From Oscillospiraceae bacterium (lineage in GTDB: Bacteria > Bacillota > Clostridia > Oscillospirales > Ruminococcaceae), in contig CP107208.1 of the NCBI GenBank assembly GCA_025758045.1, positions 496,001 to 560,000 on the forward strand: a DNA stretch of 64,000 nucleotides. The letters are read 5' to 3'. How positions within the stretch are numbered: the stretch's first letter is position 1; every line of letters starts with the position of its first letter. Of this stretch, positions 45,779 to 54,954 are shown piece after piece. Both the position numbers and the translations under genes were made by a program. The notes below the pieces were generated by a model. It did not search any database. It had not been told where the DNA came from and worked only from the letters and a program-made list of their open reading frames with translations.

Positions 45779-47095
45779 TCAATATTCCAGTTCGAACTTC
45801 TGCTTGTCGTGGACGTCGATGGCTTCGCCCAGCTGCACTTCGATGAGCTTCAGCTCGGTCTCGGCGATGATGGTGTGGCGGCAGCCTGCGGACATGGTGA
45901 TGACGTCGCCCGCCTTCACATTCTGCTCCATGCCGTCCACAATGGTCTTGCCCTCGCCGGCAATGACCGTCCAGACCTCGTCCCGGTGCTGATGGCTGTG
46001 GTAGTTCATCTGATGGCCTGCATTCAGGGTCACTTTGATGGTCATGGAAGCCTTATCGATGTCGATGACCTTAAAGCTGCCCCACGATTTTTCGGCAAAC
46101 ATGACACGATGGTCGAGCGTGTTAACATAGGGCTTGATGTAACTGGACTGCTCCTTATCCGAGACCAGAATGCCCTCCGGGCTGGCAGAGACCACCACAT
46201 CCTTCAGACCCATGCAGAGGATGGGCACATCCAGCTCATTGACCACATGGACGTTCTCGCACTTCTCATTGAACAGTGCCTCGCCGATCGCGTGACTGTC
46301 CATTGCCTCGGTCAAAGTGTTCCAAGTACCGAGGTCTTTCCAAGTGCCTGCAAAGCGCATGACCTCGATCTCCGACTCATGCTCCACCACAGCATAGTCG
46401 AAGCTGATTTTGTTCAGGGTATCATATTTATTGAACAGATCATCGTAGTCTACAAAATCAATGAGCTCGTGGGCGCGGTTCAGCACATAGCCCAACTTGA
46501 AGGCGAACACACCGCCGTTCCAGAGCGCACCCTTTGCAATGTAATCCTTTGCCACTTCCTGCGTCGGCTTTTCCTTGAACATGGATACCTTGCTGACCTG
46601 CTCTTTGCCGATGGGGATGATATAGCCGTATTTCTCGCTGGGATAAGTCGGTTCAATGCCCATCAGGACCAGATTCGCGCTGCTGACGGCGGCACGGTCG
46701 CCCAGCGCTTTCAGCGCCTCAAAGTAGTCGTTCTCCACGTAGGGGTCTACCGGACAGACGACCACGGATTCTTCCTCGCCGACGCCCTGCACATCCTTCA
46801 GGTAGGCTGCTGCCAGTGCGATGGCCGGAAAAGTATCCCGGCGGCAAGGCTCCACGCTGATGCCCACTTCCTCGCCCAGCTGATTGTGGATGGCCGAAAC
46901 CTGCGATTTAGAAGTAGCAATGGTGACCGTTGCATCGGTATCGACCGCCTTGATCTGACGGTAGACACGCTGCACCATGGATTCCAGCTCGCCGTCTTCC
47001 CGGTGGAAGATCTTGATAAACTGTTTGGAACGGATATCGTTGGAAAGCGGCCACAGACGCTGGCCGGAACCGCCGGACAATAACACCAGATTCAT
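45779..47095 (-). CDS. manC: Mannose-1-phosphate guanylyltransferase
   Basis: A 438-residue enzyme making GDP-mannose from GTP and mannose-1-phosphate. The start MNLVLLSGGSGQRLWPLS is set by AGGAGAAAAATT upstream; a frame open further upstream lacks a start signal. The N-terminal pyrophosphorylase shows GGSGQRLWPLSNDIRSKQF (usually PKQF), VCPVDPYVE, and WNGGVFAFK. The C-terminal cupin half (HQMNYHSHQHRDEVWTVIAGEG) has the fold of type II mannose-6-phosphate isomerases but lacks obvious need for that role since manA is next door. It is the first gene of the manC-manA-mutase unit. Confidence 0.95.
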   Translation of the reverse strand: MNLVLLSGGSGQRLWPLSNDIRSKQFIKIFHREDGELESMVQRVYRQIKAVDTDATVTIATSKSQVSAIHNQLGEEVGISVEPCRRDTFPAIALAAAYLKDVQGVGEEESVVVCPVDPYVENDYFEALKALGDRAAVSSANLVLMGIEPTYPSEKYGYIIPIGKEQVSKVSMFKEKPTQEVAKDYIAKGALWNGGVFAFKLGYVLNRAHELIDFVDYDDLFNKYDTLNKISFDYAVVEHESEIEVMRFAGTWKDLGTWNTLTEAMDSHAIGEALFNEKCENVHVVNELDVPILCMGLKDVVVSASPEGILVSDKEQSSYIKPYVNTLDHRVMFAEKSWGSFKVIDIDKASMTIKVTLNAGHQMNYHSHQHRDEVWTVIAGEGKTIVDGMEQNVKAGDVITMSAGCRHTIIAETELKLIEVQLGEAIDVHDKQKFELEY

Positions 47096-47283
47096 AATTT
47101 TTCTCCTGTCGTCCATGGTGTATCTGAAAAGTCGAAAATTTAGTCTATTTCTACAAGCACAGCTGGATTTTGCGTTAAACGGCCTTGAAATCCACAAAGG
47201 ATTCCTGCGGCCATTTGCCTTAAATCCCGCTTGTGCTTGCGAAATATTCGTCATTTTCTTTGTTTTCAGATACACCTTAGCAA

Positions 47284-47319
47284 AAAGGGCCGTGGCCCTG
47301 CACGGACACACGACCCTTT
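47284..47319 (-). terminator. Intrinsic terminator after fcl
   Basis: On the minus strand AAAGGGTCGTG pairs with CACGGCCCTTT, followed by TTGC. It separates the gmd-glycosyltransferase-fcl unit from manC, which begins about 190 bases later. Confidence 0.75.
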
Positions 47320-47349
47320 CAAATCGTTTATTTATTTTAGCTTTTGCGT

Positions 47350-48294
47350 TTAGCGCTCTGCACGCATCGGGTTGTTCAGGAAGTCCTCGTAGGACAAGCG
47401 CAGGCCGTCCTCCAGCTCGGTCTTGTAGCTCCAGCCCAGATTGGTGGCCTTGGACACATCCAGCAGCTTGCGGGGAGTGCCGTTGGGCTTGGTGGTATCC
47501 CACTTGATCTCACCGGTGTAGCCCACGACCTTGGCAACCAGCTCGGTCAGCTCCTTGATGGTCAGCTCCTTGCCGGTACCGGCGTTGACGGTCTCATTGC
47601 CGGAGTAGTTGTTCATCAGGAAGACGCACAGGTTTGCCAGATCGTCCACATACAGGAACTCACGCAGCGGAGAACCATCACCCCAGCAGGTAACGCTGGG
47701 CAGATTCTGCTCCTTGGCCTCATGGAAGCGGCGGATCAGTGCCGGGACCACATGGCTGTGGGTCGGGTGATAGTTGTCGTTGGGGCCATAGAGGTTGGTG
47801 GGCATGACGCTGATGTAGTCGGTGCCGTACTGGCGGTTCAGGAACTCGCAGTACTTCAGACCGGAGATCTTTGCCAGTGCATAGGCCTCGTTGGTCTTTT
47901 CCAGCTCACTGGTCAGCAGGCAGCTTTCCTTCATGGGCTGAGGAGCCATGCGGGGGTAGATGCAGGAGGAGCCGAGGAACTCCAGCTTCTTGCAGCCGTT
48001 CTTCCAAGCCGAGTGGATGGCGTTCATCTCCAGCGTCATGTTGTCATACATGAAGTCGGCCAAGGCCTCCTGATTGGCCACGATGCCGCCGACCTTGGCA
48101 GCAGCAAGGAACACATACTCCGGCTTCTCCTGTGCGAAGAACTCTTCCACAGCATCCTGACGGGTCAGGTCCAGCTCCTTGTGGGTGCGGGTGATGATAT
48201 TGGTGTAGCCCTGACGCTGCAGCTCACGGACGATTGCAGAGCCCACCATGCCGCGATGACCTGCAACATAAATCTTAGCATTCTTTTCCATCAT
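47350..48294 (-). CDS. fcl: GDP-L-fucose synthase
   Basis: A 314-residue NADPH-dependent epimerase-reductase that turns GDP-4-keto-6-deoxymannose into GDP-L-fucose. The NADP-binding GHRGMVGSAIVREL motif, VFLAAAKVGGIVAN, GSSCIYPRMAPQPMKES and the catalytic YALAKISGLK (Y-x3-K) are present. The C-terminal FLYVDDLANLCVFLMNNY is typical. It is 15 bases after the glycosyltransferase and is the last gene before the terminator. Confidence 0.95.
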   Translation of the reverse strand: MMEKNAKIYVAGHRGMVGSAIVRELQRQGYTNIITRTHKELDLTRQDAVEEFFAQEKPEYVFLAAAKVGGIVANQEALADFMYDNMTLEMNAIHSAWKNGCKKLEFLGSSCIYPRMAPQPMKESCLLTSELEKTNEAYALAKISGLKYCEFLNRQYGTDYISVMPTNLYGPNDNYHPTHSHVVPALIRRFHEAKEQNLPSVTCWGDGSPLREFLYVDDLANLCVFLMNNYSGNETVNAGTGKELTIKELTELVAKVVGYTGEIKWDTTKPNGTPRKLLDVSKATNLGWSYKTELEDGLRLSYEDFLNNPMRAER

Positions 48295-48308
48295 AATAAG
48301 ACGCTCCT

Positions 48309-49397
48309 TTATTCAGTCAGCGTCAGCAGCTTTGAAACGATTCCGGCCGCTGCGTTGTGATATTCCGGCACTGCCGGATAGGTGATCTGTTTCATTTGTT
48401 CGAGCAAGTCTGACATTTCCGTCAGCTGCTCGTAGGTGACTTTTATCGCCAGCTTTTTCTGTTCCAGTAAACGGATGGTCGTGCGATCTTCCAACACGCT
48501 GTCACGCGCAAACAGAGCCATTGGCTTTTGCGCCAGCAGGCATTCGGCCACCGTGCCCCAGCCCGCCTTGGTGATCACGTAGTCTGCGGCTGCCACATAG
48601 TCCTGCGTGTGCAGCGTTGAATAGGGAATCACCGTCACATTGCTTCCCGTCAGCGGAACGCCCTCTGTGACGTAGAAATGAGCCTCCACGCCTTCTACCG
48701 AGACAGGCTGTGTGAACTGTGCCGACATTCCCAAGGCCACAAACACGATCGGGCAGGTATGGTGCGCACGAATCACCTGAATTTCGTCCGGGTGGAAGGG
48801 GCGCGCCACCAGTGAAGCTTCGCTCAACTCTGCCTGAGACAGAAATTCCAGCATTTCCGGGTTGTGCAGCGCATAAAGCATCCCGTACCGTATCTTCCGG
48901 TACTCTGCGGCATACGCTTTCCAGATGTGTTCCGGCAAAAACTCCCGGTACAGCTCCGTCCATGTGAAATTTCCCACATAGAGCATCGGCACACCGGCCT
49001 GCTCACAGGCTGAAATCGACCAAAGCGGCATATCGCAAAGGGCAGCGGCAATCTCCTGTTGATGCAGCCATTCTGCCTCCCGTTTTGCCCGTTTTGGCAG
49101 TTCAGCCAGATACTGCTCACAGGCATCGGTCAGTGCAACCGTATCGACCAGCAGCGTGCCTTGCTGAAGGATCAATCCAATGTCGGTATGTTCTGCACGA
49201 TACCGGATACGGGAGAACTGCTCCGGGGTAAGGAGCTCCAGCAGATTGGCTTTTGCAAATTCCAGATGCCGCTTCCCGCACACCACATAAACATACGCAT
49301 CGATTCTGCGCACCGCTTCTGCGATCAGCGGAATATTCCGGGCGATATGCCCGAAGCCGTGATCCGACAGGTAAAAGCAGAGATTCTTTGCCTGCAT
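48309..49397 (-). CDS. Glycosyltransferase of the MurG/GT28-like fold
   Basis: A 362-residue protein beginning with LCFYLSDHGFGHIARNIPL, a glycine-rich N-terminus seen in GT28-like transferases. The C-terminal donor-binding region VITKAGWGTVAECLLAQKPMALFARDSVLEDR is typical. The acceptor is unknown. It is nested between gmd and fcl with one-base coupling to gmd (ATGA-like TGATG), so a fucosyl or deoxyhexosyl transfer is possible. It could also act on another nucleotide sugar, and the operon position is the only hint. Confidence 0.75.
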   Translation of the reverse strand: MQAKNLCFYLSDHGFGHIARNIPLIAEAVRRIDAYVYVVCGKRHLEFAKANLLELLTPEQFSRIRYRAEHTDIGLILQQGTLLVDTVALTDACEQYLAELPKRAKREAEWLHQQEIAAALCDMPLWSISACEQAGVPMLYVGNFTWTELYREFLPEHIWKAYAAEYRKIRYGMLYALHNPEMLEFLSQAELSEASLVARPFHPDEIQVIRAHHTCPIVFVALGMSAQFTQPVSVEGVEAHFYVTEGVPLTGSNVTVIPYSTLHTQDYVAAADYVITKAGWGTVAECLLAQKPMALFARDSVLEDRTTIRLLEQKKLAIKVTYEQLTEMSDLLEQMKQITYPAVPEYHNAAAGIVSKLLTLTE

Positions 49398-50443
49398 CAG
49401 ATGTTCTTCAGGGCCTTTTCGCGCTTTGCACGCTCACGGTCGTGCTTGGCCATGATCTCCACCAGCTGCTCGTAAGTAGTGGACTGCGGATTCCAGCCCA
49501 GAACGGTCTTTGCCTTGGTGGGGTCGCCCCACAGGTTGTCCACATCGGTGGGACGGAACCACTGAGGATTCACGCAGACCAGCATCTTGCCGGTAGCTGC
49601 ATCATAGCCCTTCTCGTCGATGCCGGTGCCCTCCCAGCGGATGGTGATGCCGTTGGCGGCGAAAGCCTTCTCGGTGAAGTCGCGGACGGTGTGCTGCACA
49701 CCGGTAGCAATGACGAAGTCTTCCGGCTTATCCTGCTGCATGATCAGCCACATGCACTCGACATAATCCTTGGCGTAACCCCAGTCGCGCAGGGAGTCCA
49801 TGTTGCCCAGCTCCAGATGATCCTGCAGACCCTCGGCGATACGGCCGGCAGCCAGCGTGATCTTACGGGTGACAAAGTTCTCGCCACGGCGCTCAGACTC
49901 ATGGTTGAACAGGATGCCGTTGACAGCGAACATGCCGTAAGCATCGCGGTACTCCTTGACCATCCAGAAGCCGTACTGCTTGGCCACGGCATACGGAGAG
50001 TAGGGGTGGAACGGGGTGGTCTCGCGCTGGGGAACCTCCTCGACCTTGCCGTACAGCTCAGAGGTAGAAGCCTGATACACCTTGCAGGTCTTGGTCAGGC
50101 CGCAAACGCGGACAGCCTCCAGCACGCGCAGAACGCCCAGTGCGTCCACATCGCCGGAGTACTCGGGGGCGTCGAAGGAAACCTGAACATGGCTCTGTGC
50201 AGCCAGATTGTAGATCTCATCGGGCTTGATCTCGCCCACCAGACGGATCAAACCGGAGGAATCGGACAGGTCACCGTCGTGCAGGGTGATAGCGTTCTTC
50301 TCGATCAGGTGGTCGATACGGGCGGTGTTGGAGATGGAAGCGCGGCGGACGATGCCGTGGACCTCATAGCCCTTCTCCAGCAGAAACTCTGCCAGATAAG
50401 AGCCGTCCTGACCGGTGATGCCAGTGATAAGTGCTTTTTTCAT
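49397..50443 (-). CDS. gmd: GDP-mannose 4,6-dehydratase
   Basis: A 348-residue short-chain dehydrogenase/reductase that dehydrates GDP-mannose to GDP-4-keto-6-deoxymannose, the first step to GDP-fucose. Motifs include ITGITGQDGSYLAEFLLEKGYEVHG, the catalytic TSELYG, YSPYAVAKQYGFWMVKEY (Y-x3-K), and NGILFNHESERRGENFVTRKIT. Length and motifs are standard. It has a promoter-like AT-rich upstream region (50444-50640, which shows no gene). It heads the gmd-glycosyltransferase-fcl operon. Confidence 0.96.
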   Translation of the reverse strand: MKKALITGITGQDGSYLAEFLLEKGYEVHGIVRRASISNTARIDHLIEKNAITLHDGDLSDSSGLIRLVGEIKPDEIYNLAAQSHVQVSFDAPEYSGDVDALGVLRVLEAVRVCGLTKTCKVYQASTSELYGKVEEVPQRETTPFHPYSPYAVAKQYGFWMVKEYRDAYGMFAVNGILFNHESERRGENFVTRKITLAAGRIAEGLQDHLELGNMDSLRDWGYAKDYVECMWLIMQQDKPEDFVIATGVQHTVRDFTEKAFAANGITIRWEGTGIDEKGYDAATGKMLVCVNPQWFRPTDVDNLWGDPTKAKTVLGWNPQSTTYEQLVEIMAKHDRERAKREKALKNI

Positions 50444-50639
50444 GTGTTTTATTCCTCTCCGAAAAATGATCTATCTTTTGATGAATTTAGTATAATTTTA
50501 TCGTACAATTATATTTTATAGGTTAGAGTGCCTTCTCTAAAGGGCAAAAGCAGTGTTCTATTAGCACAATATTGGTTTTTGGTGCTCATGAAATATACCT
50601 AGCTGTATCCATTCAAGGCATGTGCTGCTCAAAAATCCT

Positions 50640-51397
50640 TTAAACTTTCCCCTGTGGTACCTCAATCAGCTCAAAACTATAGAACGTCCCATAAATATAG
50701 GACACGCCACGGATATCTCCCAGTGCTTTTGGCCGTTCTACCAGCGGCTTTCCTTCCGTCTTTTCAAAAGCAAGCAGTACCGAACTCCACGTCAGGCTCT
50801 TACTGCTTTCTCGACGATTGATTCACAGTTCCTTGGTCATTTCTCCATTCCGCCCGGTCTTGATCTTATAGGGAAACGGCAATCCTGATATCGTCTTGAA
50901 CCGGTATCCTTGAAAAGCTACCACACACTTCCAGAGATGCTGTTCATCATGACTGCTCTGCAACGCTTCAATTGCTTTCTTCCTCTGCCGCATTCGTCGA
51001 AGTCCCTCTGCCACAACGCTGGTTTGCTCCCTCTCGCAGTTTTCTCTGAAATACACGCCTTTCTTATAAGGTAAACAAGAAGTCACAGATGCTTTTGACA
51101 AATTCAGTTCTGCAGCCGCCGCTTCCAATGCTTCTTTATAAGACATCCCCTGTTTTTCCTCAAAAGAAGCGTTCACCACATCTGCAATTTATAAACACCG
51201 GCCGTGATCAATAGCTTTCGCACCTTGATGGGATTGAGAGATAGTGTGTCTGCGATTGTCTGAAGGGAGTTATTTGTATAGAGAGCCACAGCCGCTTCCA
51301 TCTGCTCCCGTAGGATAACGGATGCATCGTAGCCTGGTTTCAGCGGCTTCCGGCCTGCGCCGGGTTTTCTTGGTTTGTATGGTCTTTTATCTCCCAC
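50640..51397 (-). pseudogene. Decayed HTH-type protein (frameshift plus premature TGA)
   Basis: The first part (74 residues, MGDKRPYKPRKPGAGRKPLK..., ending AGVYKLQMW) and the second part (DVVNASFEEKQGMSYKEALE..., ending MTKEL) are in two frames that meet near 51180-51190. After MTKEL, TGA at 50823-50825 interrupts the frame. Reading on in frame gives INRRESSKSLTWSSVLLAFE, then KPLVERPKALGDIRGVSYIYGT and SFELIEVP, ending at TAA 50640. This looks like one gene of a clostridial family with two helix-turn-helix segments (SLQTIADTLSLNPIKVRKLL and AELNLSKASVTSCLPY). It carries one lost base and one TGG-to-TGA change and overlaps the RfbC-like stop. Confidence 0.65.
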
Positions 51398-51920
51398 CGA
51401 GCACCTCCAACTTCATAGCATTCCGATCCTTTTCTGAAACAATGTACTCCCCATCAGGCCACGGCTCACCTTCCCAAATAAAATCCGAATCATACCGCAC
51501 AGTCTTGGCGGCTTTACCGCAGAAATCATTATCTACACACCACTGCATCAAGGTATCATCTTCCAACGTCAGATACCCATGAGCAAAGCCTCGTGGTATA
51601 TACATCTGCTTCCGGTTTTCAAACGACAACACCGCACTGTATGCGTGACCGAAGGTTTCTCCTGGACGCAGATCCACAGCCACATTGAAGATTGAACCAT
51701 GTAGGCAGAACACCAGCTTCGCCTGGGCGTGTTCGCCTTCCTGAAAATGCAGACCACGCAGCGTGAACGCTTTCTTGCTGTATCCTTGGTTAATCTGTCG
51801 AACAGTAAAATTTATAGATTGGTCGTAAGGCACGGCAAGATATCCTCTGAAGTCTTCAAAGGCTGGGGCTGTGAGTATTATTGGCTTCGTCTGCCTTGTA
51901 TCCATCGTTGCATCTCTCAT
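51387..51920 (-). CDS. dTDP-4-dehydrorhamnose 3,5-epimerase-like protein
   Basis: A 177-residue cupin-fold sugar epimerase. The family landmarks FEDFRGYLAVPYD, QINQGYSKKAFTLRGLHFQEGEHAQAKLV, GSIFNVAVDLRPG and YIPRGFAHGYLTLEDD are present. The catalytic histidine is in RGLHF. It may act on a nucleotide-linked 4-keto sugar for surface polysaccharide, but no RfbA/B/D partners are visible, so the substrate is open. The frame allows MRDATMD or MDTRQTK as start. Confidence 0.85.
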   Translation of the reverse strand: MRDATMDTRQTKPIILTAPAFEDFRGYLAVPYDQSINFTVRQINQGYSKKAFTLRGLHFQEGEHAQAKLVFCLHGSIFNVAVDLRPGETFGHAYSAVLSFENRKQMYIPRGFAHGYLTLEDDTLMQWCVDNDFCGKAAKTVRYDSDFIWEGEPWPDGEYIVSEKDRNAMKLEVLGGR

Positions 51921-51975
51921 TTTGTTTTCGTTTCAAACTATATGCTTTTTAGGAAAACACAGGGTCTCCCCTGTG

Positions 51976-52839
51976 TCACCACCGTTTCCGATATTCTCTT
52001 GGACTGATGCCTTCTACTTTTCGGAACATCCGACTGAAATAATTCGCATCTCTCATGCCGACCGCAGCACCAACTTCATCTACAGTCATATCTGTGAAGC
52101 GAAGCAGCTGCTTGGCTCTGGTGATTCGCTTTGAGATCAGATAGTTATTGACCGTTGTTCCGTATGTTTCTCTAAAGATTTTGGACAGGTAGAACTTATT
52201 GATAAAGAAGTGCTCAGCCAGATTATCCAGTGCGATTTTCTCCGTATAATGCTCATCCAGATACTCCTTTACAGCTGCCAGTTCCAACCGCTTTCGAGAT
52301 ATCGTCACGCTCTCCGGATGCCAGGACTGCTCCATCAGTAAGGTGAGCAAAATTCCCAGCTTCTCATTGATCCGCATATCTCGAATATAATCGGATGAAG
52401 AAGCAAGATCATAAAGTTCCGTAAGTAAATCCGTGAATGGCTTGATATCCTCCGGGTGGAATACGGGGCATCCGCCACGCTCTTTATACTTTTCATATAC
52501 GGCAGGAAGAGATGGTGCATAGAAGTGACACCACTGGAGCGACCAAAGGTCATCTGAGGTCGAATGGCTGTACGCTTTCCGGCAGTCGATGAACACACAG
52601 TCTCTCTCGCTCAGATGATATGTTTGCTCCTCATAGGAGAGTTCTCCCTCGCCAGACAGAACGATAAGGCAAAGGAACGACACTAGATTCTCTCTCTGGG
52701 ATACATGTGGATGAACAGCCTGCAAAGAACCTACCTCCTGCAGATGGAGCAAGGATGTTCTGGCAAAGGTTGATGGGGTGTAAATGATTCGGGAGGAACT
52801 TACGTAAGAAGACTGTGGGTTAAATAGTTCTTGGTTCAT
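51976..52839 (-). CDS. AraC-family transcriptional regulator
   Basis: A 287-residue regulator with an N-terminal cupin sensor (VSFLCLIVLSGEGELSYEEQTYHL) and two C-terminal helix-turn-helix motifs (ALDNLAEHFFINKFYLSKIFRETYG and TVDEVGAAVGMRDANYFSRMFRKVEGISPREYR). Such regulators usually bind a sugar or similar small molecule and activate nearby genes. It lies next to the RfbC-like gene and upstream-facing to glmS. It probably regulates the epimerase or a linked sugar operon; this is a positional inference. Confidence 0.9.
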   Translation of the reverse strand: MNQELFNPQSSYVSSSRIIYTPSTFARTSLLHLQEVGSLQAVHPHVSQRENLVSFLCLIVLSGEGELSYEEQTYHLSERDCVFIDCRKAYSHSTSDDLWSLQWCHFYAPSLPAVYEKYKERGGCPVFHPEDIKPFTDLLTELYDLASSSDYIRDMRINEKLGILLTLLMEQSWHPESVTISRKRLELAAVKEYLDEHYTEKIALDNLAEHFFINKFYLSKIFRETYGTTVNNYLISKRITRAKQLLRFTDMTVDEVGAAVGMRDANYFSRMFRKVEGISPREYRKRW

Positions 52840-53000
52840 TAGCTGCTCCTTTCCAGTTTTTTCTTATATCAACTTCATCAATTGATCTTCGCTTTCGCTC
52901 ATTGCTCTGGAAATACATGCTTCTCAGTAATTTCTACCATATATTCTTTCAAAAAATTAAGCTTTGTATCTCAATAATTAAATATGGTCTTTTACCCTAT

Positions 53001-54869
53001 TTATTCTACAGTAACGCTCTTTGCAAGATTTCTCGGTTTATCAACATCAAGTCCCTTTGCAACAGATACATAGTACCCAAGCAACTGCAGCGGAATCACT
53101 GCCAAACTACCAACGAAGTGCTCATCCACCTTTGGAACATATACCGTGAAGTTTACCTGATCTTCAATTTCATACTTACCATAAGTAGTGAGCCCCATCA
53201 GATACGCTCCACGGCTCTTGCACTCCAACATATTGCTGATAGTCTTTTCGTAGAGTTCGCTCTGGGTAAGCACACCGATGACCAGTGTTCCCTGCTCGAT
53301 TAGACTGATGGTTCCGTGCTTCAATTCGCCCGCAGCGTATGCTTCGGAATGGATATAGCTGATTTCTTTCAGTTTCAAACTGCCTTCCAAGCAGACTGCA
53401 TAATCAATGCCACGGCCAACGAAGAACACATCGTGTGCATTGGCATACTTCGCAGCAAACCACTGGATGCGTTCCTTATCTTCCAGAGCTTTCTGCATCT
53501 TTTCCGGGAGAGTCAGAAGTTCAGAAATATAGTAGCTGTACTGCTCCTCCGTGATTTTTCCTCTCACCTTTGCGAACTGAACAGCCAAGCAGTACATGGC
53601 CGCAAGCTGTGCGCTGTATGCCTTGGTCGTAGCAACAGAAATTTCAGGGCCAGCAAGTGTGTAAAACACCTTGTCTGCTTCACGGGCAATACTACTACCC
53701 ACTACATTGACGATTGCCATTGTGGTAATGCCCTTTTCTTTTGCCATACGCAGTGCTGCCAGTGTATCTGCTGTCTCCCCAGACTGGCTGACAACTATCA
53801 CCAGTGCCTTCTGGTTGAGCGGCATCTTACGATAACGGAACTCAGATGCAAGTTCCACACGCACCGGAATATCGGCCATATCTTCCAGTACATACTGAGC
53901 AGCCATGCCCACATGCCATGCGGAGCCGCAGGCAACAATATAGATCTGCTCGAAGTTCTTGATTTCATCCTCGGTGATCTCCATGCTAGACAGGTCGATG
54001 GCGCTGTCTTTAATCACGGAGTTAATGGTATCCTGAACAGCTTTCGGCTGCTCATGGATTTCCTTCATCATGAAATGCTCAAAGCCGCCTTTTTCGGCAG
54101 CCTCGGCATCCCACTTGATTTCAGTGGTCTGCTTCTCGATCTCATCACCGTTCAAGTCATAGAAATGAGCTTCACCCGGAGTCAGTTTTGCGAACTCAAG
54201 GTTGCCAATGTAATACACGTTGCGAGTGTATTTCAGAATTGCCGGGACATCCGAAGCCACATAGGTCTCACCATCCGCAATGCCGATGATCATCGGGCTA
54301 TCCTTACGTGCCACCCAGATCTCGCCCGGATAATCACGGAACATCAGCTCAAGCGCATAGGAACCGCGCACACGAACCATCGTCTTGGCAATGGCATCAA
54401 TAGGACCGAGGTTGTACTTTTTATAATAGTAGTCCACCAGCTTGATGACCACTTCCGTATCCGTCTGACTATAGAATGTATAACCGTGCTTCAGCAGCTT
54501 TTCTTTCAGTTCGGTATAGTTCTCGATGATGCCGTTATGTACGCCAACGACCTCAGACTCCACTGTGCCGGAACCAGAACGGGTACAGTTACCTGAAACA
54601 TGCGGATGTGCATTGGTTTGGCTCGGCTCACCGTGAGTTGCCCAACGAGTATGACCAATACCACAGGTTCCTTTCAATGCCTTGCCGCCATCTGTTTTCT
54701 CGATCAGATTGGACAGGCGTCCCTTCGCTTTCACGACCTGTGCCAGATTTTCTCCGTCACGGACAGCCAGTCCGGCCGAGTCATATCCTCTATATTCTAG
54801 TTTTGACAGACCATCCAGCAGGATCGGTGCTGCTTGTCGATTTCCTGTAAAACCAACGATTCCACACAT
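53001..54869 (-). CDS. glmS: Glutamine-fructose-6-phosphate aminotransferase
   Basis: A 622-residue amidotransferase producing glucosamine-6-phosphate from fructose-6-phosphate and glutamine. The N-terminal nucleophile Cys2 is in MCGIVGFTGN, followed by the glutaminase segments GIGHTRWATHGEP and GVHNGIIENY. Two SIS domains follow (CGSAWHVGMAAQYVLEDMA, VVSQSGETADTLAALRMAKE), and the C-terminal DKPRNLAKSVTVE is intact. No glmS ribozyme sequence is visible in the 85 bases upstream, which instead hold a terminator after glmM. Confidence 0.97.
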   Translation of the reverse strand: MCGIVGFTGNRQAAPILLDGLSKLEYRGYDSAGLAVRDGENLAQVVKAKGRLSNLIEKTDGGKALKGTCGIGHTRWATHGEPSQTNAHPHVSGNCTRSGSGTVESEVVGVHNGIIENYTELKEKLLKHGYTFYSQTDTEVVIKLVDYYYKKYNLGPIDAIAKTMVRVRGSYALELMFRDYPGEIWVARKDSPMIIGIADGETYVASDVPAILKYTRNVYYIGNLEFAKLTPGEAHFYDLNGDEIEKQTTEIKWDAEAAEKGGFEHFMMKEIHEQPKAVQDTINSVIKDSAIDLSSMEITEDEIKNFEQIYIVACGSAWHVGMAAQYVLEDMADIPVRVELASEFRYRKMPLNQKALVIVVSQSGETADTLAALRMAKEKGITTMAIVNVVGSSIAREADKVFYTLAGPEISVATTKAYSAQLAAMYCLAVQFAKVRGKITEEQYSYYISELLTLPEKMQKALEDKERIQWFAAKYANAHDVFFVGRGIDYAVCLEGSLKLKEISYIHSEAYAAGELKHGTISLIEQGTLVIGVLTQSELYEKTISNMLECKSRGAYLMGLTTYGKYEIEDQVNFTVYVPKVDEHFVGSLAVIPLQLLGYYVSVAKGLDVDKPRNLAKSVTVE

Positions 54870-54916
54870 AGGTTTATCCCTCCCGTTATTTAATCTATTA
54901 TCCTTTCCCTTTTATG

Positions 54917-54946
54917 CAAAACGACTCTGGGAACTGCCAGAGTCGT
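54917..54946 (-). terminator. Intrinsic terminator between glmM and glmS
   Basis: A perfect 10-base stem ACGACTCTGG gaactg CCAGAGTCGT, followed by TTTGC on the minus strand. It lies just after the glmM stop, so glmS is probably expressed from its own promoter or by read-through. Confidence 0.7.
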
Positions 54947-54954
54947 CATTGACT

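Noticed and set aside
50823..50825. TGA read as selenocysteine or by programmed read-through
   Set aside because: No SECIS-like hairpin is obvious, and the same gene has a frameshift, so decay is simpler.
54870..54954. glmS ribozyme upstream of glmS
   Set aside because: The gap is only 85 bases and holds a terminator hairpin. The ribozyme core sequence is not seen.
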